64,000 nucleotides of DNA, from NCBI RefSeq assembly GCF_022023855.1, contig NZ_CP059449.1, forward strand, positions 916,501 through 980,500. Direction: 5' to 3'. The translations under genes and the position numbers were made by a program. The notes beneath the pieces were generated by a model that was not told the origin of the DNA, made no database searches, and saw only the letters and a program-made list of their open reading frames with translations. Of the stretch, positions 16,226 to 25,062 are shown piece after piece; the first letter of the stretch is position 1; each line of letters starts with the position of its first letter. Source of the stretch: Azospirillum brasilense. GTDB lineage: Bacteria; Pseudomonadota; Alphaproteobacteria; Azospirillales; Azospirillaceae.

Positions 16226-18150
16226 GCCGCACGCTGCTCCGGGTGGAGGACCTGAAGGTCGATTTCCAGGTGCCGGGCGGCGTGGTCCACGCGGTGCGCG
16301 GCGTGTCCTTCCGGGTGCGGGCCGGTTCCACCGTCGCCCTGGTCGGGGAATCCGGGTCGGGCAAGTCGGTGGCGGCGCAGTCGATCCTGCGCATCCTGCC
16401 CCGCAACGCCGCCATCGCGGACGGGCGAATCCTGTTCGATGACGGAATCGTCAACGAGGGCCCAGTAAACAAGGGCGCAGTGAACAATGGTGGTGGCCCC
16501 GTCGACATCGCCGGGCTGAAGGCCGACGGTGCGGCGATGCAGGCGCTGCGCGGCGGCCGCATCTCGATCATCTTCCAGGAGCCGATGACCTCGCTGTCGC
16601 CCCTGCACACGGTGGGCGACCAAGTGGGCGAGGCGGTGCGGCTGCACCAGCGGGTGACCGCCCGGCAGGCCCGCGCGCAAGCCGAGGACATGCTGCGCCG
16701 GGTGCGTTTCCCCGACCCGAAGCGGGCGCTGGACACCTACCCGTTCGAGCTGTCGGGCGGCCTGCGCCAGCGCGCGATGATCGCCATGGCGCTGGTCTGC
16801 CGCCCTGCCCTGCTGATCGCCGACGAGCCGACGACCGCGCTGGACGTCACCATCCAGGCGCAGATCCTGAAGCTGATCAAGGACCTCCAGGCCGATCTCG
16901 GGATGGCCGTCCTGCTCATCACCCACGACCTGGGGGTGGTCGCCAACCTCGCCGACGAGGTGGTGGTGATGCACCGCGGGCGGATCATGGAATCCGGCAC
17001 CCGCGAGGACATCTTCGCCGATCCGCGCCATCCCTACCTGAAGGCGCTGCTGCGCGCCGTTCCGCGCTTCCACATGGCGCCGGGGGAACGGCTGGTGCCG
17101 ATCCGCTCGATTACATCGCAGGGCGGCAGCCTGCTGGAGAAGGATCACCAGCCCTGGCCGCCCGGCGCCGACGCGGCGGGGCCGCTGCTGGCGGTGGAGG
17201 GGGTGCGCAAACGCTACGGCGCGCGCAAGGCCGGCTGGTTCGGCGCCAAGGCCGGGGCGGGCACGCTGGCGGTGGACGACGTCAGCTTTGCCATTGCGCG
17301 CGGCGAATGCGTCGGGCTGGTCGGCGAGTCGGGCTGCGGCAAGACCACCCTGTCGAAGATCCTGATGCGCGCCCTGACTCCGGATCAGGGCAGCGTCCGC
17401 TTCAACGACCATGGCCGGATCGTCGACGTTCTGGGGCTGGAGGGTGCGGCCCTGACCGCCTTCCGCCGCAAGGTGCAGTTCGTCTTCCAGGACCCCTTCG
17501 GTTCCCTGAACCCGCGGATGACCGTCTTCGACATCATTGAAGAACCGCTGGTCATCCACGGCATCGGCGACGAGGCGGAGCGCGCCGCGCGGGTCAAGGA
17601 GCTGATGGGGCTGGTCGGGCTGGACGCGCGGCATCTGCGCCGCTACCCGCACAGCTTCTCCGGCGGCCAGCGCCAGCGCATCGGCATCGCCCGTGCGCTG
17701 GCCCTGCGGCCCGAGCTTCTGCTGCTCGACGAGCCGGTGTCGGCGCTCGACGTATCGATCCAGGCGCAGGTGCTGAACCTGCTGAAGGATCTGAAGGAAC
17801 GGCTCGGCCTGACCTACCTGTTCGTCAGCCACAATCTGGCGGTGGTGGACTACCTGGCCGACCGCATCCTGGTGATGTGCCGTGGGCGGATCGTCGAGTC
17901 GGCTCCACGCGAGGCGCTGTTCCGCAACCCGGTCCACCCCTACACCCGCGCCCTGCTGGCCGCCGTGCCGGAACCGGACCCCAGCCGCCCGCTGTCGCTG
18001 ACCGACCTGGAGGAAGGCCGCGCCTCCGACCCCGCGCGCTGGCCGGCCCCCTTCACCATCGACGACGACCACCAGCCCCATCTGGTCGATCTCGGCGGCG
18101 GCCATTGCGTGCGCGCCGACGCCGCCGTCCGCGTGCGGGAGGTGGCGTGA
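16222..18150 (+). CDS. yejF: Peptide ABC transporter, fused double ATP-binding protein (YejF type)
   Basis: A 642-residue cytoplasmic ATPase with two complete nucleotide-binding domains. Walker A motifs are GESGSGKS (42-49) and GESGCGKT (368-375); signature motifs are LSGGLRQR and FSGGQRQR; Walker B segments are ALLIADEPT and LLLLDEPV. Both halves carry the oligopeptide/dipeptide-type C-terminal extension. A 15-residue insertion ([15 protein letters not shown]) in the first domain comes from three 15-bp tandem repeats at 16450-16494. It drives the importer formed with the following three genes; gene order here is F-A-B-E. Confidence 0.92.
   Translation: MSRTLLRVEDLKVDFQVPGGVVHAVRGVSFRVRAGSTVALVGESGSGKSVAAQSILRILPRNAAIADGRILFDDGIVNEGPVNKGAVNNGGGPVDIAGLKADGAAMQALRGGRISIIFQEPMTSLSPLHTVGDQVGEAVRLHQRVTARQARAQAEDMLRRVRFPDPKRALDTYPFELSGGLRQRAMIAMALVCRPALLIADEPTTALDVTIQAQILKLIKDLQADLGMAVLLITHDLGVVANLADEVVVMHRGRIMESGTREDIFADPRHPYLKALLRAVPRFHMAPGERLVPIRSITSQGGSLLEKDHQPWPPGADAAGPLLAVEGVRKRYGARKAGWFGAKAGAGTLAVDDVSFAIARGECVGLVGESGCGKTTLSKILMRALTPDQGSVRFNDHGRIVDVLGLEGAALTAFRRKVQFVFQDPFGSLNPRMTVFDIIEEPLVIHGIGDEAERAARVKELMGLVGLDARHLRRYPHSFSGGQRQRIGIARALALRPELLLLDEPVSALDVSIQAQVLNLLKDLKERLGLTYLFVSHNLAVVDYLADRILVMCRGRIVESAPREALFRNPVHPYTRALLAAVPEPDPSRPLSLTDLEEGRASDPARWPAPFTIDDDHQPHLVDLGGGHCVRADAAVRVREVA
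16450..16494 (+). repeat. Three degenerate 15-bp in-frame tandem repeats in yejF
   Basis: Units GTCAACGAGGGCCCA, GTAAACAAGGGCGCA and GTGAACAATGGTGGT encode [15 protein letters not shown]. They use A-rich codons (GTA, AAC, AAG, AAT) that stand out from the flanking GC-rich codons. Confidence 0.75.
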
Positions 18151-20042
18151 TGAGGCTGCCCCGCCCCGCCCTGCTGCTGCTCGCCTTCCTCGGACTCAGC
18201 GCCTTCGACGCGGTCGAGACGCCGATGCTGGAGAACGCGGTCGGCGCCGGATCGCTGCCGCCGGTGGAGAAGCGGCTGCCGCTCACCCCGCTGGTCGAGC
18301 CGATGGACCGGCCCTGGCAGTCGCCGGGGCGCCATGGCGGCGACCTGCGCCTGCTGATGGCGCGGACCAAGGACACGCGGCTGATCTACGTCTACAGCTA
18401 CGCCCGGCTGGTCGCGCTGACCCCAAGCCTGCGCATCGTGCCCGACATTCTGGAGCGGGTGGATGTGGAGGAAGGGCGGATCTTCACCTTCACGCTGCGC
18501 CGCGGCCACCGCTGGTCGGACGGCCATCCCTTCACGGCGGAGGACTTCCGCTACTGGTGGGAGGACATGGCCAACAACGCCAAGCGCTTCCCCGGCGGGC
18601 CGCCGCCGGAGATGCTGGTGGCCGGGGAAGCGCCGAAGTTCGAGGTGCTGGACGCCGCCGCGGTGCGCTACACGTGGACCCGCCCCAACCCCTTCTTCCT
18701 GCCGATGCTGGCCGGGGCCAAGCCGGTGGAGATCTACGCCCCAGCCCATTACCTGCGGCGCTTCCACCCCCGCTTCACCGAGCCGCTGGAGCTGAAGCAG
18801 CGGGTAGAGGCGGAGCGGCAGAAAAGCTGGCAGCAGCTTCACAACCGCAAGGACAATCTGACCGAGTTCGACAACCCGGACCTGCCGACCCTGCAGCCCT
18901 GGGTGCCGACGACCGCTCCGCCCGCGGAACGTTTCATCTTCGTAAGGAACCCCTATTTCCATCGGGTGGACCCAGCGGGGCGGCAGCTGCCCTACATCGA
19001 CCGGGTCATCATGACGGTGGCCGACGCCAAGATCATCCCGGCCAAGACGGGGGCGGGCGAGAGCGACCTCCAGGCGCGCTACCTGCGGTTCGACAACTAC
19101 ACCTTCCTGAAGCAGGGGGCGAAGCGCAATGACTACCGGGTCACGCTGTGGCGCACCGGCATCGGGGCGCAGGTGGCGCTGTTCCCCAACCTGAACTGCA
19201 ACGACCCGGTGTGGCGCGCGCTGAACCGCGACGTGCGCTACCGCCGCGCCCTGTCGCTGGCCATCGACCGCGAGGAGATGAACCAGGTCATCTATTACGG
19301 CCTCGCCATCCCGTCCAACAACACGCTCTTGGAGGTTTCGCCCCTGTGGGTGCCGGCCTTCCGCGACCGCTGGGCGCAGTTCGACGTCCGGCAGGCCAAT
19401 CGGCTGCTCGACGAGATCGGCCTGACGAAGCGCGACGTCAACGGCGTCCGCCTGCTGCCCGACGGCCGCCCACTGGAGATCGTGGTGGAGACCGCCGGGG
19501 AGAGCACGGAGGAGACCGACGCCCTGGAGCTGATCGCCGACGGCTGGCGGCGCATCGGGGCGCGGCTCTACATCCGCTCCTCGCAGCTCGATGTGTTCCG
19601 CAACCGCATCTTCGCCGGCGACACCTGCATGTCCATCTCGCGCGGGCTGGACAACGCCATCGCCACCGCGGACATGAGCCCCGGCGAGCTGGTGCCGGTC
19701 GATCAGGCCAAGTACCAGTGGCCGAAATGGGGCCAGTTCTTCCAGACCATGGGCAAGGACGGCGAGCGCCCCGACATGCCCGAAGCGCGCGACCTTCTGG
19801 AGGCCTTCCGCGCCTGGCGCGACGCCCCGGACGAGGCGGGGCGGGCGGCGGCCTGGACCCGCATCCTGACGCTCAACGCCGAGCAGGTCTTCACCATCGG
19901 CACGGTGGCCGGGGTGCCGCAGCCGGTGGTGGCGCGCCGCACCCTGCGCAACGTGCCGGAGGAGGGTCTGTTCAACTACGACCCCGGCGCGCATTTCGGG
20001 CTGTACCGGCCCGACGGCTTCTGGTTCGACGGAAAGGGGTGA
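18150..20042 (+). CDS. yejA: Peptide ABC transporter substrate-binding protein (YejA type)
   Basis: A 630-residue periplasmic solute-binding protein of the SBP_bac_5 (oligopeptide) family. It begins with a signal peptide (RLPRPALLLLAFLGLSAFDAVE) without a lipobox. Family segments are FTFTLRRGHRWSDGHPFTAEDF and RALSLAIDREEMNQVIYYG. The ATG overlaps the last base of the yejF stop. The full Yej set takes up peptides such as microcin C in enterics; the ligand here is unknown, possibly cell-wall or stress-related peptides. Confidence 0.9.
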   Translation: MRLPRPALLLLAFLGLSAFDAVETPMLENAVGAGSLPPVEKRLPLTPLVEPMDRPWQSPGRHGGDLRLLMARTKDTRLIYVYSYARLVALTPSLRIVPDILERVDVEEGRIFTFTLRRGHRWSDGHPFTAEDFRYWWEDMANNAKRFPGGPPPEMLVAGEAPKFEVLDAAAVRYTWTRPNPFFLPMLAGAKPVEIYAPAHYLRRFHPRFTEPLELKQRVEAERQKSWQQLHNRKDNLTEFDNPDLPTLQPWVPTTAPPAERFIFVRNPYFHRVDPAGRQLPYIDRVIMTVADAKIIPAKTGAGESDLQARYLRFDNYTFLKQGAKRNDYRVTLWRTGIGAQVALFPNLNCNDPVWRALNRDVRYRRALSLAIDREEMNQVIYYGLAIPSNNTLLEVSPLWVPAFRDRWAQFDVRQANRLLDEIGLTKRDVNGVRLLPDGRPLEIVVETAGESTEETDALELIADGWRRIGARLYIRSSQLDVFRNRIFAGDTCMSISRGLDNAIATADMSPGELVPVDQAKYQWPKWGQFFQTMGKDGERPDMPEARDLLEAFRAWRDAPDEAGRAAAWTRILTLNAEQVFTIGTVAGVPQPVVARRTLRNVPEEGLFNYDPGAHFGLYRPDGFWFDGKG

Positions 20043-20046
20043 GGCC

Positions 20047-21045
20047 ATGCTGGGCTACGTGATCCGCCGCATCCTCATCATGATCCCGACGCTGCTGGCG
20101 ATCAGCGTCATCACCTTCGTCATCATCCAGCTTCCCCCCGGCGATTATCTGACCACGCTGGTCAACGAGATGCAGAGCCGGGGCGAGAGCATGGACCAGG
20201 GCCGGCTGGCCATGCTGCGCGAGACCTACGGGCTCGACCGGCCCATGTATGAGCAATACGCGCTGTGGCTGGCCGGCATGCTGCGCGGCGACTTCGGCTA
20301 TTCCTTCGAATACAACCTGCCAGTATCGGACGTGGTCGGCGACCGGCTGTCGCTGACCGCCATCGTGTCCTTCGCGACCATCCTGTTCATCTGGGTGGTG
20401 TCCTTCCCCATCGGCATCTATTCGGCGACGCGGCAGTACAGCCTGGGCGACTATGTCCTGACCTTCCTGGGCTTCCTGGGGCTGGCGACGCCCAGCTTCC
20501 TGCTGGCGCTGGTGATGCTGTATTTCGCCAACGTGTGGTTCGGCACCTCGATCGGCGGGCTGATGGACCCGCGCTACATCGGCCAGCCCTGGAGCTGGGG
20601 CAAGGCGATGAGCGTGTTCGAGCACATGTGGATTCCGGTGATCGTCATCGGCACCGCCGGCACCGCCGCGATGATCCGCCGCCTGCGCGCCAACCTGCTG
20701 GACGAACTGCACAAGCCCTACGTCGTCACCGCGCGGGCCAAGGGCCTGCCGCCGGGGCGGGCGCTGGTGAAATACCCGCTGCGGGTGGCGCTGAACCCCT
20801 TCGTGTCCGACATCGGCAACCTGCTGCCGCAGGTCGTCTCCGGCGCCGCCATCGTGTCGGTGGTGATGTCGCTGCCGACGACGGGGCCGATGCTGCTCCA
20901 GGCGCTGCGCAGCCAGGACATGTATCTGGCCGGGTCCTTCCTGATGTTCCTGGCGGTGCTGACGGTGATCGGCGTCTTCCTGTCCGATCTGGCGCTGGCC
21001 GCGCTCGACCCGCGCATCCGCCTGAGCGGGGGAGCCAGCCGATGA
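20047..21045 (+). CDS. yejB: Peptide ABC transporter permease (YejB type)
   Basis: A 332-residue inner-membrane permease of the DppB family, with about six membrane segments. It opens MLGYVIRRILIMIPTLLAISVITFVIIQLPPGDY, the family's first helix. The EAA-like coupling loop is seen in TARAKGLPPGRALVKYPLRVALNPF. The stop overlaps the start of the next permease by 4 bases. Forms the heterodimeric pore with the downstream YejE-type protein. Confidence 0.93.
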   Translation: MLGYVIRRILIMIPTLLAISVITFVIIQLPPGDYLTTLVNEMQSRGESMDQGRLAMLRETYGLDRPMYEQYALWLAGMLRGDFGYSFEYNLPVSDVVGDRLSLTAIVSFATILFIWVVSFPIGIYSATRQYSLGDYVLTFLGFLGLATPSFLLALVMLYFANVWFGTSIGGLMDPRYIGQPWSWGKAMSVFEHMWIPVIVIGTAGTAAMIRRLRANLLDELHKPYVVTARAKGLPPGRALVKYPLRVALNPFVSDIGNLLPQVVSGAAIVSVVMSLPTTGPMLLQALRSQDMYLAGSFLMFLAVLTVIGVFLSDLALAALDPRIRLSGGASR

Positions 21046-22214
21046 GCGCCTCCCTTCCGACCCGGACTCCCCTGCCCCATACCGTCGACACCGCCCCCTG
21101 GAACCCCGACGAGGTCGAGCGGCTGTCGCCCGAGCAGGAGCGCTTCACCACCGCCTCGCAATGGCGGATGGTCTGGTGGAAGCTGCGCCGGCACAAGCTG
21201 GCGGTGGCGTCGGGGATCGTGCTGCTGCTGCTCTACGCCTCGACCCTGGTCAGCGAGGTCCTGGCCCCCTACGCGGTGGACAGCCGCAATTCCCACTTCA
21301 TCCACGCCCCGCCGCAGACCGTGCACCTGTTCCACGAGGGGCAGTTCGTCGGCCCCTTCGTCTACGGCTACAGCTACCGCCTGGACATGGAGATCCTGAA
21401 GCGGGACTACACGCCCAACCCGGCGAAGGTGCAGCCGATCCGCTTCTTCTGCCGCGGCGACCGCTACGAGTTCTGGGGGCTGGTGGAGAGCGACTGGCAC
21501 CTCGCCTGCCCGGCCGACGGCGGGACGCTGTTCCTGATGGGCACCGACCGGCTGGGGCGGGACCTGCTGTCGCGGATGATCTACGGGACACGCATCTCGC
21601 TGACCATTGGGCTGATCGGCGTCGCGGTCAGCTTCGTGCTGGGGATCGTGATCGGCGGCATCGCCGGCTATTACGGCGGCTGGGTGGACAACCTGATCCA
21701 GCGGCTGATCGAGATCATCCGCTCCTTCCCCGAGCTGCCGCTGTGGATGGCCCTGTCCGCCGCCCTGCCCGTCACCTGGAACCCCATCTTCATCTATTTC
21801 GGGATCACGGTGATCCTGGGCCTTCTGGAATGGACGGGTCTCGCCCGCGCCGTGCGGTCCAAGCTGCTGGCCCTGCGCGAGGAGGACTTCACCACCGCCG
21901 CCCAGCTGATGGGCGCCAGCCCGGCCCGCATCATCGGGCGGCATCTGCTGCCCAGCTTCATGAGCCACCTGATCGCCTCGGCGACGCTGGCCATCCCCGG
22001 CATGATCCTGGGCGAGACGGCGCTGAGCTTCCTCGGCCTCGGCTTGCGCCCGCCGATCACCAGCTGGGGGGTGCTGCTGACCGAGGCGCAGAACATCAAC
22101 GTGGTGGCGCTGTACCCCTGGCTGATGCTGCCGGTGGTGCCGGTGATCGTGACCGTGCTGAGCTTCAACTTCCTCGGCGACGGCCTGCGGGACGCCGCGG
22201 ACCCGTATCGGTAA
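21042..22214 (+). CDS. yejE: Peptide ABC transporter permease (YejE type)
   Basis: A 390-residue DppC-family permease. After the first membrane helix (LAVASGIVLLLLYASTLVSE) there is a long periplasmic loop of about 100 residues, then the conserved GTDRLGRDLLSRMIYGTRISL. The large loop is the hallmark of the YejE branch over ordinary DppC. EAA-loop sequence TTAAQLMGASPARIIGRHLLPS couples to the ATPase. Last gene of the rightward run; its stop is 3 bases from the convergent DUF882 gene, and I see no separate terminator. Confidence 0.92.
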   Translation: MSASLPTRTPLPHTVDTAPWNPDEVERLSPEQERFTTASQWRMVWWKLRRHKLAVASGIVLLLLYASTLVSEVLAPYAVDSRNSHFIHAPPQTVHLFHEGQFVGPFVYGYSYRLDMEILKRDYTPNPAKVQPIRFFCRGDRYEFWGLVESDWHLACPADGGTLFLMGTDRLGRDLLSRMIYGTRISLTIGLIGVAVSFVLGIVIGGIAGYYGGWVDNLIQRLIEIIRSFPELPLWMALSAALPVTWNPIFIYFGITVILGLLEWTGLARAVRSKLLALREEDFTTAAQLMGASPARIIGRHLLPSFMSHLIASATLAIPGMILGETALSFLGLGLRPPITSWGVLLTEAQNINVVALYPWLMLPVVPVIVTVLSFNFLGDGLRDAADPYR

Positions 22215-22217
22215 AGC

Positions 22218-23033
22218 TCAGGGCTTCTTCTTCGCCGCAGGCTCCGGCTGCTCCTTGAGGGAGGCCAGCACCATGCGGACACGGGCGAGGTCGGCGTCGT
22301 TGCCCTTCGCGGGGGTGGAGGCGGGCGCGGCCTTGGCCGGAGTACGCTTCGGCGGGGTGGGCTCCGCCGCCGCGACCTGCGTCCGCGGGGCGGTGGGAGC
22401 GGGCTTGGCGGCGACCGCCTTGCCCGACGCGGCCTTCGCCGGGGTCGCCCTGGCCTCCAGGATGCGGGGGTCGCCACCCTTCGGGCTCCAGGTGCGGACC
22501 GGGCCGGTGTCGACATGGACGTGGCCGGTGTGGGGATAGAGCGCGTAGCCGCCGCGCTGCAGGGCCGCAGCCTCGTCGGCGAGGCGGCGGGGCGGGACGC
22601 CGGGGATGGAGATGTCGGCGGCCTGGCCGCGCAGGTGATAGCTGTTCTCCGCCACGTTCGGGTTGCTGCGGGCCAGCGTGACGTTGGTCAGCGGCGAGCG
22701 GTAGCCGGAGGTGATGTGGACCGGCGTGTCGGGGCCGGCCCCGCAGCGGTCCCGCAGGTCGGCGAGAAGCTCGACCAGCGTGGGATCGACGGGCACCGTC
22801 TCGCCGGTGCGGCGGTCGCGGAACAAGGTGGCGATGCGGTCCAGGGCCTGCGGGTCATAGCCGTCGGCGCGGCGGTAGGTGACGCTGACCGTCTCGCCGC
22901 TGGCGGGATGGTGCAGGACGATCGAGCGGGGGCCGCCATCGAACGAGGCCTGGGAACCCGGAGTGGAGGCGCAGCCGGCGAGCGTTCCGCCAGCGAGCAG
23001 GCCCAGCAACGATAAGCGCAGAAGATGCCGCAT
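22218..23033 (-). CDS. DUF882 / peptidase M15A-like lipoprotein
   Basis: A 271-residue exported lipoprotein with lipobox LAGC (Cys21). The central domain has zinc-site motifs of M15 D-Ala peptidases: SGYRSPLTN, HLRGQAADI and GHVHVDTG. Members of this group are thought to act on peptidoglycan, anchored to a membrane. The last 90 residues are a low-complexity Ala/Pro/Lys-rich tail, possibly wall-binding, ending in KKKP. Monocistronic as far as can be seen. Confidence 0.85.
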   Translation of the reverse strand: MRHLLRLSLLGLLAGGTLAGCASTPGSQASFDGGPRSIVLHHPASGETVSVTYRRADGYDPQALDRIATLFRDRRTGETVPVDPTLVELLADLRDRCGAGPDTPVHITSGYRSPLTNVTLARSNPNVAENSYHLRGQAADISIPGVPPRRLADEAAALQRGGYALYPHTGHVHVDTGPVRTWSPKGGDPRILEARATPAKAASGKAVAAKPAPTAPRTQVAAAEPTPPKRTPAKAAPASTPAKGNDADLARVRMVLASLKEQPEPAAKKKP

Positions 23034-23193
23034 GCGTCTCCCCAGAGTTCTCTCTGCGGTTGCAGGCGGTTTTCATACCATAATTGTCACACGATCCGGC
23101 AGTGACAACGGGCCACGGGACGCGAACGGAGGCTTGGCCGTGTCATCGGCGCATCACTGTCCAACGGGATAGTTGTCGGTCAAAGGGGCCAAG

Positions 23194-24069
23194 TCAGAGA
23201 GGAAGCGCCATGCCTTCGCGGGCGACCAGCGTGCCGGGGCGCCGGGCCTCGGCGGCGGTGGCGATGACGTCCAGCTCGGCGTCGCTGCGCCGGGGATCGT
23301 GGTGGAAGATGACCGCGCGCTTCACATCGGCCTCGTCGGCGATGCGCAGGCATTCCTCCCAAGTCGAATGCCCCCAGCCGACGCGGGTGGCGTATTCGGC
23401 GTCGGTGTAGGTGCAGTCGTAGATCAGCAGGTCGCTGCCGCGCACCAGTTCCATCACGGCGGGGTCGCGGCCCTCGGCGGGATGCTCGGTGTCGGTGACG
23501 TAGCACAGGCTGCGCCCGGCGAACTCCACGCGGTAGCCGGTGGCCCCGTCCGGATGGTTCAGCGCGGCGGTGCGCACGGTGACGCCCGGCTTCACCGCCA
23601 GCGTCTGGCCGCTGACGAAGTCGTGGAAGGTGCAGTCGGCCCGGAAGATCTCCACCGGCACCGGGAACAGCGGCGCCGACATCATGCATTCCAGGACGGA
23701 GCGCATCGTCCGCTCCCGCTCCAGATGACCGGCCCTGATCCGCACGCGGCTGGCCGCGTCGAAGGCCGGCGCGAAGAAGGGCAGGCCGCAGATGTGGTCG
23801 AGATGGCTGTGGGTCAGCAGCAGATCGACGTCCACCGCCTCCCCCCGGCGCATCAGCGCCTCGCCCAGCGGGCGCAGGCCGGTGCCGGCGTCGAGAACCA
23901 GAAGAACGTCCCCGCAGCGCAGCTCGACGCAGGGGGTGTTGCCGCCGTAGCGGACCGTGTCCGGCCCCGGGGAGGCGATGCTGCCACGCACGCCCCAGAA
24001 GCGAACGGTGAAGTCCGGCGGGGTGTCAGGCGCACCGGAACAGGCGTCGGAAACGGTTCGTGCCGTCAT
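23194..24069 (-). CDS. Metallo-beta-lactamase fold hydrolase
   Basis: A 291-residue MBL-fold protein with HSHLDH (the HxHxDH metal motif). Downstream it has VTDTEH and YDCTYTD (metal-bridging Asp) and a late VIFHHDP. The opening FTVRFWGVRGSIASPGPDTVRYGGNTPCVEL is typical of the subgroup related to PhnP and RNase Z-like phosphodiesterases. The frame is open 57 codons further upstream but that stretch has no family similarity, so the start is placed at the ATG before TARTVSDACS. Likely a cytosolic phosphodiesterase; substrate unknown. Confidence 0.87.
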   Translation of the reverse strand: MTARTVSDACSGAPDTPPDFTVRFWGVRGSIASPGPDTVRYGGNTPCVELRCGDVLLVLDAGTGLRPLGEALMRRGEAVDVDLLLTHSHLDHICGLPFFAPAFDAASRVRIRAGHLERERTMRSVLECMMSAPLFPVPVEIFRADCTFHDFVSGQTLAVKPGVTVRTAALNHPDGATGYRVEFAGRSLCYVTDTEHPAEGRDPAVMELVRGSDLLIYDCTYTDAEYATRVGWGHSTWEECLRIADEADVKRAVIFHHDPRRSDAELDVIATAAEARRPGTLVAREGMALPL

Positions 24070-24314
24070 GGTACCGACAATTTGGCGGTAGGACCCTCGC
24101 GAGTCGAGTGAAAAGGTTGCTTCACGAAACGACCCTCCGGCGCGTCCATAAGCCGGTCCGCCTCGATGGAAGGGGGGACGGCGCGAGACGGGGGTAGGAG
24201 GAAAAGGCGTGCCGCACCGCCGAGATGTGGAGATGCCCAATCCAATAAGATGTGGTAGTTTGCGCCCGTTCGCCCATCGACGCGAAAAATCGCCTCCGGA
24301 CCCCGACCCCTCGG

Positions 24315-25046
24315 ATGGACCCAGACAAACTCGCCAAAGTCCTCGCCATGGCCGAGTCGGAGCATCAGGGCGAGGCCCAGTCCGCTCTGCGCGCCGCGCG
24401 CATCATGCTGTCGAGGGCCGGCCTGTCGTTCCGCGATCTCGCCCGCGGCGCCCGTCCGGTCTCCACCGCTCCGGAACCGCCACCCGCCGCCAGCGCCCCA
24501 CCGCCCGATCGTCCGCCGCCGCCCGACCAGCTCGTCCAGGGGCTGCGCCGCCAAGTGCGTGACCTGGAGCTGGAGATCGCCGGGCTGAAGCGGCAGCTGG
24601 AGAAGAGCAACGGCGACATGGAGCGCCAGCGCGAGGAGGCCGACCGCTGGCGCGGCCTCGCCCGCGAAACCGCGGAAAAGCTCTGGGACCTCGGCAAGGC
24701 GCTGGAGCGCAAGCACAGCCGCCACACCAGCCTGGACAAGCGCCGCGCCATCCTCGACCTGTTGCAGGACCCCAACAGCGCCCTGCTGGCCGATCACGAG
24801 ATCGCGCGGCGGGTTGGCACCTCGCCCAAGCTGGTCGCCCATTGGCGGCGCCGTCTGGCCATCGTCGGGCGCAAGATCCGCCTGCTGCCCGTGGTGCCGC
24901 GCGGCCGCGGCCTGTGGGGCGGCGGGCGTCCAGCCGGGCCGGCCCGCAGCGGTGCAGCCCTGGAGAACAAGCGCCAGCGCTGGATGGGCTATCCGGTCGC
25001 CGTCACCATCTCGGACCGGTCAGGACCGCTCGGCAAGCGGCCCTGA
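24315..25046 (+). CDS. DUF2786-domain protein with coiled coil and HTH-like C-terminus
   Basis: A 243-residue soluble protein. Residues about 4-42 (KLAKVLAMAESEHQGEAQSALRAARIML) match the DUF2786 domain, often found in phage and mobile-element proteins as well as chromosomal ones. A proline-rich linker leads into a coiled coil (LVQGLRRQVRDLELEIAGLK onward). Residues near 155-185 (LLADHEIARRVGTSPKLVAHWRRRL) look like a helix-turn-helix. A basic tail follows. DNA binding is a reasonable guess; no function is known to me. It stands alone between unrelated genes. Confidence 0.7.
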   Translation: MDPDKLAKVLAMAESEHQGEAQSALRAARIMLSRAGLSFRDLARGARPVSTAPEPPPAASAPPPDRPPPPDQLVQGLRRQVRDLELEIAGLKRQLEKSNGDMERQREEADRWRGLARETAEKLWDLGKALERKHSRHTSLDKRRAILDLLQDPNSALLADHEIARRVGTSPKLVAHWRRRLAIVGRKIRLLPVVPRGRGLWGGGRPAGPARSGAALENKRQRWMGYPVAVTISDRSGPLGKRP

Positions 25047-25062
25047 CGCGGCGTTCCCAGTT

